Numbered from the stretch's first letter, positions 24,994-34,387 are shown. The stretch: DNA of 38,930 nucleotides from Acidimicrobiales bacterium (GCA_024638805.1 JAHEJO010000004.1:1-38930), one strand, 5' to 3'. The notes: generated by a model not told the origin, from the letters alone. Numbers and translations: made by a program.

Positions 24994-25229
24994 CGTTGCT
25001 CTGCCTGCCACGGCCCCCATCATATTCGCCTCGGACCGAGCCGACGACGATATGGCGATGGGCCGATCAGGTTTCTCGTGCGTGACGTAGCGATGCACGG
25101 TCACCAGCTGTTCGTGGGAGACGCATCGAGGTATTTGATACGGCGACGCGTCGAGCCATCGGTCCGTGAAGAGGATGAACCGGTCCTTGCAACGCAGTAT
25201 GTGGAGGACCTCCGACGGACGCTGAGCGT
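24994..25229. other. 236-bp gap between purQ and purC
   Basis: The only sizeable break in the purine operon; all other junctions overlap or are under 10 bp. The minus-strand frame of purC stays open through all of it and beyond, giving about 80 extra residues before Met 24993, including LHILRCKDRFILFTDRW. I recognise no protein. A small dyad (ACGCT-C-AGCGT) lies just after the purQ stop. It may hold an internal promoter, or be a decayed gene. Confidence 0.4.
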
Positions 25230-25964
25230 TCAAGCGGCGCGCACGCCGGCCCGAAACAGCGGCAGGCAGTTGCCGGTCCCGCCGCGACCTCGCAGGGGGT
25301 CCTGCCACTCATGGATGTGATTCTCCGGATGGGGCATCATCCCCAGGATGAGGCCGGTCGGGTCGGTGATGCCGGCGACGTCGCCGACCGATCCGTTGGG
25401 GTTGTGGGGGTAACCGCCGACGCCGTAGCGAAGCACGACACCCTTGCGGCCTTCGATCGCGTCGAGGTCTGCGGAGACGAACCGGCCTTCCCCGTGGGCC
25501 ACGGGACAGCGCAGCGCATCGGACAGTTCGGCGGTCCACACGCTGGCCGGGCTCGGATCGAGGGTGATCCAGCGGCACTCGAACCGCCCGGATTCGTTCT
25601 CGGCGAGGGTGGCGGTGGCGGCCGGGCCCTCGTCGCCGGGCAAGATCCCGGTGCGCACCAATGCCTGGAAACCGTTGCAAATGCCGATGATCGGTTTGCC
25701 GGCGTCAACCGCTTCGTACAACCGGTCGGCGAACCAGCCGATGAGATCCAGGCCGAACAGGCGTCCGGCGCCGAGGGCATCACCGTAGGAGAAGCCACCG
25801 GGCAGGGCGAGGATCTGATAGTCGCCGACACCGCCGAGACCGGCGCGCAGATCCGTCAGAGGGACGGTGACCGGTTCGGCTCCGGCGAGACGAAACGCAT
25901 CGGCGAGGTCGCCGTCACGGTTTGTTCCGAGAGCGACCGGGATCAGCACTCGTGGGGCGCTCAT
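25230..25964 (-). CDS. purQ: FGAM synthase glutaminase subunit
   Basis: Class I glutamine amidotransferase, 244 residues, supplying ammonia to PurL. GGFSYGDALGAG at 56-67, the nucleophile Cys96 in GICNGFQ, and the His-Glu pair in MMPHPENH. ATG 25964 overlaps the purL stop by four bases. A separate PurQ, with a separate PurL that carries an N-terminal PurS-like part, is the bacterial multi-subunit layout. The stop is followed by the long gap to purC. Confidence 0.96.
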   Translation of the reverse strand: MSAPRVLIPVALGTNRDGDLADAFRLAGAEPVTVPLTDLRAGLGGVGDYQILALPGGFSYGDALGAGRLFGLDLIGWFADRLYEAVDAGKPIIGICNGFQALVRTGILPGDEGPAATATLAENESGRFECRWITLDPSPASVWTAELSDALRCPVAHGEGRFVSADLDAIEGRKGVVLRYGVGGYPHNPNGSVGDVAGITDPTGLILGMMPHPENHIHEWQDPLRGRGGTGNCLPLFRAGVRAA

Positions 25965-28819
25965 TCGATGTGCCCTGTGAACGCCGAGCCGATCGCGCCG
26001 TGGGTCACCGAAATGGGACCGATCACGACGTCGTCACCGTCGGTGACCCGACCGAGCCGTTGTGTGCCGTCGACCTCTTCGAGACGTGGTGCATTCTCAG
26101 GGGCGACCTCGAGGAGGTAGCGGGCCGGCCCTTCACCGAACAGCACGTGAGGATCGGCGGTGAGGACATCGGCCACCAGTTCCAATCCCCGGCGACCGCC
26201 GAAGGCCCACTCGGCGGCGGCGACGGCCAGCCCGCCCTCGGACAGGTCGTGACCGGAGACGACGATCCCCTCGGAGATCAGCGAGGCGACCGCCCGGTGC
26301 GTGGCCGGCGCCCCGGCTTGGGGGGCGGGAAGGTCGCCCCCTGCACCAGCGCCGAGATTGGGGTGAATCATCTCGTAATGAGAACCGCCGAGCGCTCCTG
26401 CCGCTTGACCGACCAGCCAGACGTCGTTGCCCGCTGCGACCGCTCCGGTCAGGGGAACGACGGCCGGATCCTCGACGAGGCCGACCGCGGTGATCACCAG
26501 TGTGGGGGCCACCGGATCAGCCGCCCCATCCGGCCCCACGAACTCGTTGTAGAGGCTGTCCTTACCGGACACGAATGGCGCATTGAAGGCCAGCGCAGCG
26601 TCGTGACAGGCACGGCAGGCGGCAACGATCTGGCCGAGCGTGAGCGGGTCGGTGGGTTTGCCCCACGCGAAGTTGTCGAGCAGCGACAGCTGGTTCGGAT
26701 CGGCACCGCCGAGTACGGCGTTGCGGACCGCCTCGTCGACAACCTGCCATCCCATCGCGTAGGCGTCGATGGCGCCGTACAGGGCGTTCACACCGACGCC
26801 GATCGTCATCGCCCGCCCACTCGATGTGCCGGGGGGCCGCTGGGTCGTTCCGTCGGCCGGGCCGTCACCCTCGGGACCGCCGTAGGGACGGACGACGGTG
26901 CCACCCATGATCTCGTGGTCGAAGGTGCGCACGACATCCTCGTTGGAACGGATGCTCGGGTGTGCCAAGAGCCTCAGCAGGTCACCCACCGGATCGCCGG
27001 TGGCCACGTTGACCGACTCCCTCTGGATTCGGGGCTGTCGCATCACCGCGGTCATGCGACGCCGGGGACGGCCGTCGTGCAGGAACCGGCAATCGAGATC
27101 GATGATCGTGCGGTCGCTGACGGAGTCGACGACACAGAGCCGGCCATCGCCGGTGAATTTGCCGATGACGGCGGCGTCGACACCCCAGCGGCGGGCGACG
27201 GCCAGGACCGGTTCGGGATCCGGAACCGCCATGACCATGCGCTCCTGGGCCTCGCTCAGCCAGATCTCCCATGGGGCGAGACCAGCGTATTTCAGGGGAA
27301 CGGCGGCGATGTCGACCCGGGCGCCGAGCTCGTGGGCCATCTCACCAACCGCCGAGCTCAACCCTCCCGCTCCGCAGTCGGTGATCGCGTTGTAGAGACG
27401 GGCGTCGCGAGCCCCGACCACGACGTCGATCAGACCCTTCTCGACGATCGGGTCGCCGATCTGGACCGACGACCCCGCAACATCCGCGGTGTCGATACCC
27501 ATCGTCTGGCTCGAGAACGTCGCCCCGCCCACACCGTCTCGTCCCACCGCACCGCCGAGCACCACGATGCTGTCGTCCGGGCGGGGGGCGGTCGGGTTGG
27601 AGCCGGTGGGCAACAGGCCGACGCATCCCGCGAAGACCAGCGGCGTGGTCGTGTACCGGGGGTCGTGCACGACGGCGCCAGCGATGGTCGGGACCCCGAT
27701 CTTGTTGCCGTAGTCGCCGATCCCGTGGATCACCCCTTCTCGAATCCGGCGCGGGTGCAGGACCCCATCGGGAAGTCCGGATGGGTCGGTGTCGTCGGGA
27801 CCGAAGCACAGCACATCGGTGACGGCGATCGGCTTGGCCGAAACTCCCAGGATGTCCCGGACCACCCCGCCGACCCCGGTGTTGGCCCCGCCGAAGGGTT
27901 CGAGCGCGGAAGGATGGTTGTGGGTCTCGGCCTTCAACGCCAGGTCGAACCGGTCGTCGAATTGGACGATGCCGGCATTGTCGACGAAAGCGCTGCGCAC
28001 CCAGGGAGCGTCGATCGTGTCGGTGGCCGCCCGCAGGTAGGACTTCAGCAGACCGTCGACCTCGCTGGTCGAGCCGTCGGCTTCGTTCACGGTGATGTGG
28101 GCCCGAAACGTTTTGTGGGCGCAGTGTTCGCTCCAGGTCTGGGCCAGCGTCTCCAGCTCTGCGTCGGTCGGATCTCTCCCTTGCATGGTGAAGTGATCGC
28201 GGATCACCTCCATCTCTTCGGGATCGAGACCGAGGCGACGGACCTGGTTCAGTGCGGCCAGCCCGTCGGTGTCGAGCCCGCGTATCGCGATCGTGACGAC
28301 CGCCGGAGCCTCGTCGCCGCTCCCGACGAAGGCGGGCTCGAGGTGACCGAGAGCCCACCGTTCGATCACCTCGTTGTGGAGAATCCGATCCGAGAGTACG
28401 GCCAGCTCGGTGTCGGACAGATTGCCTCCGATGATCCAGCGGGTCCCGATCGTCGCCGCGTCCACGTTCACGCCAGCCTCCCTGGCGGCCCGGACGAGTT
28501 CGGCCCCCTCGCGATCGGTCACGCCCGGACGAAGCCCGGTCTCGAGCTGGGTTTCGCCGGGTCCGGCGCTGGCCCGGTCCGCCGGTTCGGCCGGTTCCCA
28601 CCAGCCATGGACGGGATCGATACAGAGTTTCCTTGCCAGCGTCTCCAGTTCGGCATCGGTCAGCAGTGCCCGTACATGGATGAGACGGAACCGGCGAATC
28701 GTGACAACCGGCAGCGCGAACAGAGCGGCCTCTCGTTCGGCTCGTTCATCCCGATGTCCGGGCCCGACCACGAACGCGTGCGTATCCACCGCCGTCACCA
28801 GGTCCCCCCGCAACTCCAC
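25961..28819 (-). CDS. purL: FGAM synthase with PurS-like N-terminus (PurSL)
   Basis: Converts FGAR to FGAM with ATP and glutamine-derived ammonia. 952 residues, about 200 more than a small PurL. The first 220 residues hold two related short alpha/beta units (VVTIRRFRLIHVRALLTD and VVTIAIRGLDTDGLAALN) that look like tandem PurS domains. The catalytic body begins near WSEHCAHKTFR, then ETHNHPSALEPFGGANTG, and the second half has FVSGKDSLYNEF and SGHDLSEGGLAV. The start is GTG 28819, fixed by a hexamer six bases upstream. It is the first gene of the purine operon; no separate purS gene is present, which supports the fused reading. Confidence 0.93.
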   Translation of the reverse strand: MELRGDLVTAVDTHAFVVGPGHRDERAEREAALFALPVVTIRRFRLIHVRALLTDAELETLARKLCIDPVHGWWEPAEPADRASAGPGETQLETGLRPGVTDREGAELVRAAREAGVNVDAATIGTRWIIGGNLSDTELAVLSDRILHNEVIERWALGHLEPAFVGSGDEAPAVVTIAIRGLDTDGLAALNQVRRLGLDPEEMEVIRDHFTMQGRDPTDAELETLAQTWSEHCAHKTFRAHITVNEADGSTSEVDGLLKSYLRAATDTIDAPWVRSAFVDNAGIVQFDDRFDLALKAETHNHPSALEPFGGANTGVGGVVRDILGVSAKPIAVTDVLCFGPDDTDPSGLPDGVLHPRRIREGVIHGIGDYGNKIGVPTIAGAVVHDPRYTTTPLVFAGCVGLLPTGSNPTAPRPDDSIVVLGGAVGRDGVGGATFSSQTMGIDTADVAGSSVQIGDPIVEKGLIDVVVGARDARLYNAITDCGAGGLSSAVGEMAHELGARVDIAAVPLKYAGLAPWEIWLSEAQERMVMAVPDPEPVLAVARRWGVDAAVIGKFTGDGRLCVVDSVSDRTIIDLDCRFLHDGRPRRRMTAVMRQPRIQRESVNVATGDPVGDLLRLLAHPSIRSNEDVVRTFDHEIMGGTVVRPYGGPEGDGPADGTTQRPPGTSSGRAMTIGVGVNALYGAIDAYAMGWQVVDEAVRNAVLGGADPNQLSLLDNFAWGKPTDPLTLGQIVAACRACHDAALAFNAPFVSGKDSLYNEFVGPDGAADPVAPTLVITAVGLVEDPAVVPLTGAVAAGNDVWLVGQAAGALGGSHYEMIHPNLGAGAGGDLPAPQAGAPATHRAVASLISEGIVVSGHDLSEGGLAVAAAEWAFGGRRGLELVADVLTADPHVLFGEGPARYLLEVAPENAPRLEEVDGTQRLGRVTDGDDVVIGPISVTHGAIGSAFTGHIE

Positions 28820-28825
28820 CGGGTA

Positions 28826-28831
28826 GTTCTA
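28826..28831 (-). promoter_or_regulatory. -10 hexamer of the purine operon
   Basis: On the minus strand TAGAAC is followed by six bases and GTG 28819. The gap to the upstream HAD gene is 29 bp, so it would be the operon promoter if purL is not co-transcribed with that gene. No purine riboswitch or PurR-like palindrome is seen in the gap. Confidence 0.4.
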
Positions 28832-28848
28832 TCGGCTCGACGGGCCGC

Positions 28849-29499
28849 TCACGCCCCGGCCTTCTTGCGGGTCAGTCGATCCGAGCCACTGTCGATGCCC
28901 GGTAACTGGGGCTGGAGCCACGCGTGCCTGCTGGCGAGTTCAAGAACGATCTCCTCGACCTGTTCCCAATCATCAGCCCGTGGTCCGTCGAGACCGCGAT
29001 TGTACGGCTGGTCGAAAACGATGACGTCATTGCCCTCCCGGCGAAGTGCGAGCACGTTGTGTTCGGCGTCGTCGATGTACACGTCAGCGTCCACCTGGGG
29101 TTTCGCGCCGAGGAAGCAGATGTCCCGGTACGGGATTCTGGCCTCGTCGAGCCAGGCGACCGTGTCGGACACCGCCGCCTCGTGGCTCCAGTTGACGTAC
29201 AACCGGTGGGTGATGATACGGATCCAGATCCCCGCGTCGCTGAGGCGCCAGAGCGAATCGGCCGCTCCCTCGATCGCAGGGAGGTGCCGAAGCATTCTCT
29301 TCTCGGAGACGGCAGCATGGTGCAGCCGATTGAACTCCTCGATGGTCAGGTCCCACTCACGAAAGTCCCAGCTGCGCTCCAGCGGGAGCGTTTCGGGATC
29401 GACACCACGCCGTTCGGCGACGAATTCCCGGAAGCCGATGGTGTAGTCGGCGCACACCCCGTCCAGGTCCACGCCGAAGATGAACCCGGTCGAACTCAC
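28849..29499 (-). CDS. HAD-family 5'(3')-deoxyribonucleotidase-like protein
   Basis: A 216-residue HAD phosphatase of the NT5C type. Motif I is VDLDGVCADY (nucleophile Asp11, acid Asp13), motif II is RIITHRLY and motif IV is YIDDAEHNV. Related enzymes hydrolyse deoxynucleoside monophosphates. Its location just upstream of the purine operon suggests a nucleotide-salvage or pool-control role. GTG 29499 is the start, with TACCCT eight bases before it. Confidence 0.82.
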   Translation of the reverse strand: MSSTGFIFGVDLDGVCADYTIGFREFVAERRGVDPETLPLERSWDFREWDLTIEEFNRLHHAAVSEKRMLRHLPAIEGAADSLWRLSDAGIWIRIITHRLYVNWSHEAAVSDTVAWLDEARIPYRDICFLGAKPQVDADVYIDDAEHNVLALRREGNDVIVFDQPYNRGLDGPRADDWEQVEEIVLELASRHAWLQPQLPGIDSGSDRLTRKKAGA

Positions 29500-29507
29500 G
29501 ACCGGAG

Positions 29508-29513
29508 AGGGTA
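29508..29513 (-). promoter_or_regulatory. -10 hexamer of the HAD nucleotidase-like gene
   Basis: On the minus strand TACCCT, eight bases before GTG 29499; no ribosome binding site lies in the gap. Confidence 0.4.
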
Positions 29514-29547
29514 CTCGTCGATGGCGATCGGGCAGGTGATGACGGGA

Positions 29548-29826
29548 TCAGACGTTTGAGGGAGCCGTCGCCATCTCGAGCTTGTCGAGCGCTCCCGACC
29601 ACCACGTGTTCTCCACCACGGTAAGACCGGGCACCTCGGACAAGAGTTCGTCGATCGTGGAGATGAACCCAGGCGAGTCGCTGTCGAGGCGGAAGTCGAG
29701 TAGATGATCGATGATGCGGTTGCGATCCGAAAGCTGGCCGCTCATCGCTGACCGAAGTTCGGCGACTCGTGCGTTGATCTCGGAGTAGTCGTTGATCACA
29801 TTCGCCATATTGTCATTCATCGGCAT
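29548..29826 (-). CDS. Small hypothetical protein
   Basis: A 92-residue protein I do not recognise, predicted mostly helical (INARVAELRSAMSGQL; RNRIIDHLLDFRL; GFISTIDELLSE) with a Trp-containing end (TWWSGALDKLEMA). The first Met codons are 29838, 29826 and 29820; GGGGGG just upstream of 29826 makes 29826 or 29820 the likely start. There is no signal peptide or membrane segment. It follows a small lipoprotein gene on the same strand, with 85 bp between. Confidence 0.55.
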   Translation of the reverse strand: MPMNDNMANVINDYSEINARVAELRSAMSGQLSDRNRIIDHLLDFRLDSDSPGFISTIDELLSEVPGLTVVENTWWSGALDKLEMATAPSNV

Positions 29827-29889
29827 GTCACCCCCCATCAGGTGAAGGTGTCATCCGACTCATGCTGTGAACCGAACGACCCATGGCAA

Positions 29890-29903
29890 TCGCAGATCTG
29901 CGA
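29890..29903. repeat. Perfect 14-bp palindrome between two small genes
   Basis: TCGCAGA/TCTGCGA, eight bases after the lipoprotein stop and about 65 bases upstream of the next gene's start. It lacks a T-run, so an operator is more likely than a terminator; it can also fold as a five-base stem with GATC loop. Confidence 0.4.
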
Positions 29904-29911
29904 GTCAGATC

Positions 29912-30211
29912 CTAGGTTACGCAGGTCTCGATGGCGGCGTCGACCGCTCGGTTGTAGATCTCGAACTTCTCGGCATCCGGGCTGTCGGCGTCTACGGACG
30001 AAACGGTCGCAAACGAGTTGATCTCCTCCTCGGTCAGGTCTGGCGAGCTGTAGACCTCGTCGGCCACACATTGTACCTGGGTTCTGTCGAGCTCGGTTTC
30101 CGCCTCGAGTATCTCGACCAGCGATTCACGGCTTGCACCGCTACCGACGCATGCGGTGGCCGTCAGGGCGACGACGACAACGGTGCTGAGGAGTCGGGTG
30201 GGGTGCGACAT
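29912..30211 (-). CDS. Small lipoprotein
   Basis: A 99-residue exported protein. A signal peptide (SHPTRLLSTVVVVALTATAC) ends in the lipobox TATAC, so the first Cys would be lipidated. The mature part is acidic, has two further Cys (VQCVADEVY and AIETCVT) that could form a disulfide, and a repeated short helix pattern (SSPDLTEEEINSFATV). Function unknown. ATG 30211 is used, with GGA seven bases upstream; an in-frame TTG at 30223 would overlap the upstream gene's stop. Confidence 0.7.
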   Translation of the reverse strand: MSHPTRLLSTVVVVALTATACVGSGASRESLVEILEAETELDRTQVQCVADEVYSSPDLTEEEINSFATVSSVDADSPDAEKFEIYNRAVDAAIETCVT

Positions 30212-30219
30212 TCTTCCAG

Positions 30220-30912
30220 TCAATCAGGGATCGGCGGTCTTCGGACCGTGAGCGCGATCCAACCGAGCAGCAGGATTCCGAACAGCAGTTTGACGGATTC
30301 GCCGAGCCGGTCCCGCAGGTGGCTGACCGGCTCCGCGTCGATCCGTGCGTACCGGGGACCCAACGCATCGAGCAGCGCCTGTTGCTCGGACCGTCGCTGT
30401 CCGAACTCGCTGAGCAGGCGTCCGGTGCTTTCGAGCGCTTCCACCCCGGCGATGAGCTCCATCTCGTTCTCTGGAGCCGAGACCGATCGCTCGCGCTCGA
30501 CATACTGTGCCTGTAGCGTCGCCAGTGTGGTCTCGATCGCCGCGATCGACGTCTCGTAGCGGTCGCGTTGCAGATCGAAGTCATGGGCCAGGAACATGTC
30601 GGCAGCCCGTTCCGCAGCCGCCTCGGCGCTGGAGAGTGAATCCGCGGTCCCCACGATCGTCAGCCGCTCGCGATCCCGTGGGGGCAGTGCCTCGATCTCG
30701 GTGTCGGAATCGCCCGCCGGCGGCTCCAATTCGTTGATCCATGCCGCCGAGGCCCTCTGAATGCTGGGGTGCCAGGGCCACGAAACCCGAGCATCGTCCA
30801 GCTCGAGGTGCACCCGGTACTGGGGGTCCCCCGCGGTCGCCACGCCCCACGCCAGATACATCCCGGCGACGACGCATGCCATGACGGCGACGCTGACCGC
30901 TCCCTTGACCAC
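30220..30912 (-). CDS. Two-helix membrane protein with coiled coil
   Basis: A 230-residue protein. N-terminal transmembrane helix about 4-27 (VSVAVMACVVAGMYLAWGV), a long outside part, and a second helix near 208-222 (LLFGILLLGWIALTV) with a short charged tail. Between about 90 and 190 lies an Ala/Glu/Leu-rich coiled coil (ETTLATLQAQYVERERS and on). This two-helix layout with a long helical hairpin is shared by chain-length determinants (Wzz type), but there are no polysaccharide genes near. GTG 30912 is set by TACGCT six bases upstream. The stop is close to the lipoprotein gene, suggesting one transcript. Confidence 0.65.
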   Translation of the reverse strand: MVKGAVSVAVMACVVAGMYLAWGVATAGDPQYRVHLELDDARVSWPWHPSIQRASAAWINELEPPAGDSDTEIEALPPRDRERLTIVGTADSLSSAEAAAERAADMFLAHDFDLQRDRYETSIAAIETTLATLQAQYVERERSVSAPENEMELIAGVEALESTGRLLSEFGQRRSEQQALLDALGPRYARIDAEPVSHLRDRLGESVKLLFGILLLGWIALTVRRPPIPD

Positions 30913-30918
30913 GTGGTG

Positions 30919-30924
30919 AGCGTA
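30919..30924 (-). promoter_or_regulatory. -10 hexamer of the two-helix membrane gene
   Basis: On the minus strand TACGCT, followed by six bases and GTG 30912. The same hexamer lies before serB. Confidence 0.5.
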
Positions 30925-30952
30925 CGTAAACCGCCCGCCGGTTGCTGGTCGC

Positions 30953-32953
30953 CTACCCCCTGAGTTCGGTTTCGATCACGGGGACGATGCCAGGATCGGC
31001 GAGCGTCGTCGTGTCGCCGATCGTGCGGCCTTCGGCGAGATCGCGCAACAACCGACGCATGATCTTGCCCGATCGGGTCTTGGGAAGTTCGGGAACGATG
31101 GCGAGATCGGCCGGCTTGGCGATCGGGCTGATCACCTTGGCCACGTGATTTCTCAGCTCGGTGCGAAGTTCCGCGGTCGACTCCACCCCACCCCGGACGA
31201 TCACGAACGCACTGATCGCCTGGCCCGTCGTAGCGTCGTCACGCCCGACGACCGCCGCCTCGGCCACCGCCGGATGGTCGACCAGCGCCGATTCGATCTC
31301 GGTGGTGGAGAGACGATGACCGGAGATGTTCATCACATCGTCGACCCTGCCCAGAAGCCAGATGTCGCCGTCGTCGTCGAGTTTGGCGCCGTCGCCGGCG
31401 AAATAGCGACCCTCGAACCGGCTCCAGTAGGTGTCCCGATACCGATCGGGATCACCCCAGATTCCCCGCAGCATCGACGGCCACGGCTCGGTCAGGGTCA
31501 GATAGCCGCCGCCGGGCACGCCGACCGGCAGACCGGCATCGTCGACGAGCTCGGCGCTGATGCCCGGAAGGGTCCCACTGGCCGAGCCCGGCTTCAGCGT
31601 GGTCACGCCGGGCAGCGGAGCGATCATCATCGCGCCCGTTTCGGTCTGCCACCACGTGTCGACGATCGGACAGCGGCCACCACCGATGTAGGTGTGATAC
31701 CACACCCAGGCCTCGGGATTGATCGGCTCGCCCACCGACCCGAGCACCTTCAACGACGAAAGATCACGCCCCTCAGGCCATTCGGTGCCCCATTTCATGA
31801 ACGTGCGTATGGCGGTGGGTGCGGTGTAGAGCTTCGTCACCCCGTAGTCCTCGATGATTTCCCAGAAACGATCCTTGGCCCAGGTCAGACGATCGCCGTC
31901 CCGATTCGATTGGCGCGGGGTGTCCGGCGTGCCCTCGTACATCACCGAGGTGGCACAGTTGGCGAGAGGGCCGTACACGATGTAGCTGTGACCGGTCACC
32001 CAACCGATGTCGGCGGCACACCAGTACACGTCGGTCTCGGGGTGGAGATCGAACACGTAGTTGTGGGTATAGGCCGCCTGTGTGAGATAGCCCCCGGTCG
32101 TGTGCATGATGCCCTTGGGCTTACCGGTCGTGCCCGACGTGTACAGCAGATAGAGCAAATCCTCGGAGTCCATCGACTCGGGCGGGCATTCGGCGTCGGC
32201 GCTCGGCACGAGCTCGTGCCACCAGTGGTCACGACCATCGACCATGTTCACGGGGTCGGCGGCATCACCGATCCGGCGCACGACCAGCACGTTCTCGATC
32301 GTCGACGTGCTCTCGAGCGCTTCGTCGACAATGCCTTTCAACATCGACGGGGCGCCGCGCCGGTAGCCGCCGTCGGCGGTGATCAACACCTTGGCTTCGG
32401 CATCGTTGATCCTGTCCGAGAGCGACGCCGCGCTGAAACCACCGAAGACGACCGAGTGAGCGGCTCCGATACGGGAGCAGGCCAACATGGCCACCGGCAA
32501 CTGCGGGATCATCGGCATGTACAGCGCGACCCGGTCACCCTTGCGCACCCCCATTCCCTTGAGCGTGTTGGCCACACGCTGGACCTCGGTGAGCAGGTCG
32601 GCGTAGGTAATCGTTCGCTTGTCGCCCGGCTCGCCCTCGAAGTGGAACGCCACACGATCACCTCGCCCCTGGGCGACGTGACGGTCGAGACAGTTGGCCG
32701 AGACGTTCAGTTTGCCGCCGACGAACCACTTGGCGAATGGGGCGCCGCTCCAATCGAGCACCTCGCTCCAGGGTTCGATCCAGTCGAGCCGTGCCGCCTG
32801 TTCGGCCCAGAATGCCAGTCGATCCTGCGCCGCGCTCTCGTACAGGGCGTCATCAGCAACCAATGCCTCGGCCACGAACTCCGGTGATGGAGGAAAGGTT
32901 CGGCGCTCGTCGAGGAGAGCTTCGATGGCGTCGGAGGAACCGGGTTCAGTCAT
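30953..32953 (-). CDS. acs: Acetyl-CoA synthetase
   Basis: AMP-forming activation of acetate to acetyl-CoA. 666 residues. The nucleotide loop is [14 protein letters not shown], the adenylate motif [10 protein letters not shown], the hinge near [17 protein letters not shown], and the C-terminal active-site lysine in [11 protein letters not shown], a common acetylation target. A size of 650-670 residues is normal. ATG 32953 was chosen because a hexamer lies seven bases upstream and the ACS N-terminus begins soon after; an in-frame extension to 33121 overlaps the divergent gene region. The acetyl-CoA thiolase lies 1.5 kb further on. Confidence 0.96.
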   Translation of the reverse strand: MTEPGSSDAIEALLDERRTFPPSPEFVAEALVADDALYESAAQDRLAFWAEQAARLDWIEPWSEVLDWSGAPFAKWFVGGKLNVSANCLDRHVAQGRGDRVAFHFEGEPGDKRTITYADLLTEVQRVANTLKGMGVRKGDRVALYMPMIPQLPVAMLACSRIGAAHSVVFGGFSAASLSDRINDAEAKVLITADGGYRRGAPSMLKGIVDEALESTSTIENVLVVRRIGDAADPVNMVDGRDHWWHELVPSADAECPPESMDSEDLLYLLYTSGTTGKPKGIMHTTGGYLTQAAYTHNYVFDLHPETDVYWCAADIGWVTGHSYIVYGPLANCATSVMYEGTPDTPRQSNRDGDRLTWAKDRFWEIIEDYGVTKLYTAPTAIRTFMKWGTEWPEGRDLSSLKVLGSVGEPINPEAWVWYHTYIGGGRCPIVDTWWQTETGAMMIAPLPGVTTLKPGSASGTLPGISAELVDDAGLPVGVPGGGYLTLTEPWPSMLRGIWGDPDRYRDTYWSRFEGRYFAGDGAKLDDDGDIWLLGRVDDVMNISGHRLSTTEIESALVDHPAVAEAAVVGRDDATTGQAISAFVIVRGGVESTAELRTELRNHVAKVISPIAKPADLAIVPELPKTRSGKIMRRLLRDLAEGRTIGDTTTLADPGIVPVIETELRG

Positions 32954-32960
32954 GACGTCG

Positions 32961-32966
32961 ATTCTT
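32961..32966 (-). promoter_or_regulatory. -10 of acs with matching -35
   Basis: On the minus strand AAGAAT lies seven bases before ATG. TTGGAC (32985-32990) is 18 bases upstream of it, giving the best -35/-10 pair in the set. Confidence 0.5.
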
Positions 32967-33068
32967 CCGTATGCCGGTCCTGGCGTCCAACGGGCCCAAC
33001 CTTGCCGATGGCCCGGAGCTGCCGGTCGCGGTACCGTTGCCGATGGCGGACGTAGGAAGCGGAACGAC

Positions 33069-33764
33069 ATGGGAGCCAGGCGCCAAGGCAGACGGACGAC
33101 GACGCAGATTCTGCGCAGCATCGATCAGCTCACGCTGCGGGTTGGGCTGGTCGAGTCCGATCCTCTCCGGAGTCTGCGCCAGCTCGAACGGTCCCTCGCC
33201 CGGACCGCGATCGGGATCGGACTGCTGACACGAACCGGGGGTGCCGAGGCAGCGGAGAGTGCTCTGTTCGCTTCGGTCGAGGCGCAGCTGAGACCGCTGG
33301 CGGCAATGGTCGGCGATCCCGACGCAGTTCCTCCGCCCTTCAGCCCCGAGATACGCCAGCGGGTGAGCTATGCGAGCGTGATCCTGCTCGGTACCCGCGC
33401 CAGGCTGGCCGACTCGAGCGTGCGACTGCCCACCAAGATCGTTCTCGAGGAAAGCGCCGAACGTTTCAGGCTCTTTCGAAGAGCGTGGACCGCGTTTCGA
33501 GAGGACATCGAATCCGACGATGGGGCGCTGAGCGCGTCGGCCAACGGTCTGGTCGACCTGTACTGGACGCTCGGCTTCGGCGAACGGGAACTCCGTGTAC
33601 ATCGCCTGAACACCCTGTGTGAGCTCCTCGAGAAGGTGTCGGGACGCGAAGGTGATCTCGCCGAGGATCCCGCCCTGGTTCGCAACGTCACCACCACCGC
33701 CAACCAGCTGAGCCGTCCGACCGGCGCCGAACACCGTGAGTGGGTGCGTTCACTGCTCGCATGA
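33069..33764 (+). CDS. Hypothetical helical protein
   Basis: A 231-residue protein with no family I recognise. It is rich in Arg, Leu, Ala and Glu and looks almost all helical; Arg-rich segments ([33 protein letters not shown]) suggest amphipathic helices. No signal peptide, membrane helix or Cys. ATG 33069 has AGGA about 12 bases upstream. It diverges from acs and is followed 61 bases later by the membrane gene; an operon is possible. Confidence 0.6.
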   Translation: MGARRQGRRTTTQILRSIDQLTLRVGLVESDPLRSLRQLERSLARTAIGIGLLTRTGGAEAAESALFASVEAQLRPLAAMVGDPDAVPPPFSPEIRQRVSYASVILLGTRARLADSSVRLPTKIVLEESAERFRLFRRAWTAFREDIESDDGALSASANGLVDLYWTLGFGERELRVHRLNTLCELLEKVSGREGDLAEDPALVRNVTTTANQLSRPTGAEHREWVRSLLA

Positions 33765-33825
33765 CGCGGCGTCGGGTCCGCCGGGCAGATCCTCATCCGA
33801 GCCCCGGAGCCGACGATAGGAAGCG

Positions 33826-34362
33826 ATGACTGCGCCGTCGGACCTCGATGCTGCATTCGTTGCCAAGCTGGCCGAGATGAGGCAACGAAAGCTCACGGGA
33901 CGGTCCCTCGGCGCAGTCCAAGGTCTCTCCGAGAGAGAGGCCCGCGGGAACCTGTGGCTCGCCCATCGCTGGCCCGAGAAGTACGGCGAGCGCTGCGTGC
34001 ACATACGCGGGCGGTGGGTGTGCCGTCGATGCAGCGTGCTCTATCCGATCGGGGTCGTCGTGGCCACACTGTTCGCCGCCGGTGTCGAACTGTGGCCCCG
34101 ATCGTGGGACATGACCGCGATCTGGGTGCTGTGCATCCCAGGAACGGTGGCCTACTGCGGCGAAGCGGTTGGACTCTTCACCTATCGGGCCCGCTGGCAG
34201 AGCCTCGCCATGGCGATCACAGCCGTCGGGTTCGGCAGGGGCCTCGGATACGAGTTCCTTGAACGCTGGAGCGGTCAGTTCTGGTGGCCGGTCACCGTGT
34301 TCGGCGGGCTCTGGTTCGCTGCCACCGTCATCGGCTCGCTGCGAACCCGAGCCGGGCGCTGA
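33826..34362 (+). CDS. DUF2085-like membrane protein
   Basis: A 178-residue protein with about four transmembrane helices after residue 70 (LYPIGVVVATLFAAGVEL; WDMTAIWVLCIPGTVAYCG; SLAMAITAVGFG; FWWPVTVFGGLWFAATV). A cytoplasmic-looking N-terminal part contains CVHIRGRWVCRRC, a Cys4-like pattern that, with the following membrane region, matches the DUF2085 group. The Cys set may bind a metal. Function unknown. TAGGAA before ATG gives only a weak ribosome binding site. Confidence 0.65.
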   Translation: MTAPSDLDAAFVAKLAEMRQRKLTGRSLGAVQGLSEREARGNLWLAHRWPEKYGERCVHIRGRWVCRRCSVLYPIGVVVATLFAAGVELWPRSWDMTAIWVLCIPGTVAYCGEAVGLFTYRARWQSLAMAITAVGFGRGLGYEFLERWSGQFWWPVTVFGGLWFAATVIGSLRTRAGR

Positions 34363-34387
34363 GCACACCCGGCACCGCCGGTCGCTG

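Noticed and set aside
25922-29446. Very long open frame (over 1,100 codons) on the + strand opposite purQ, purL and the HAD gene
   Set aside because: The residues are low-complexity (Gly/Asp/Arg/Val) with no motif, and both purine genes opposite have complete catalytic motifs. High GC makes long antisense frames common.
30220-30912. Assignment of the two-helix membrane protein as a Wzz chain-length determinant
   Set aside because: Only the topology agrees; no Wzz motif and no polysaccharide genes near.
31145-32887. 580-codon + strand frame opposite acs
   Set aside because: Composition is Gly/Arg/His/Val-rich without motifs; acs opposite is complete.
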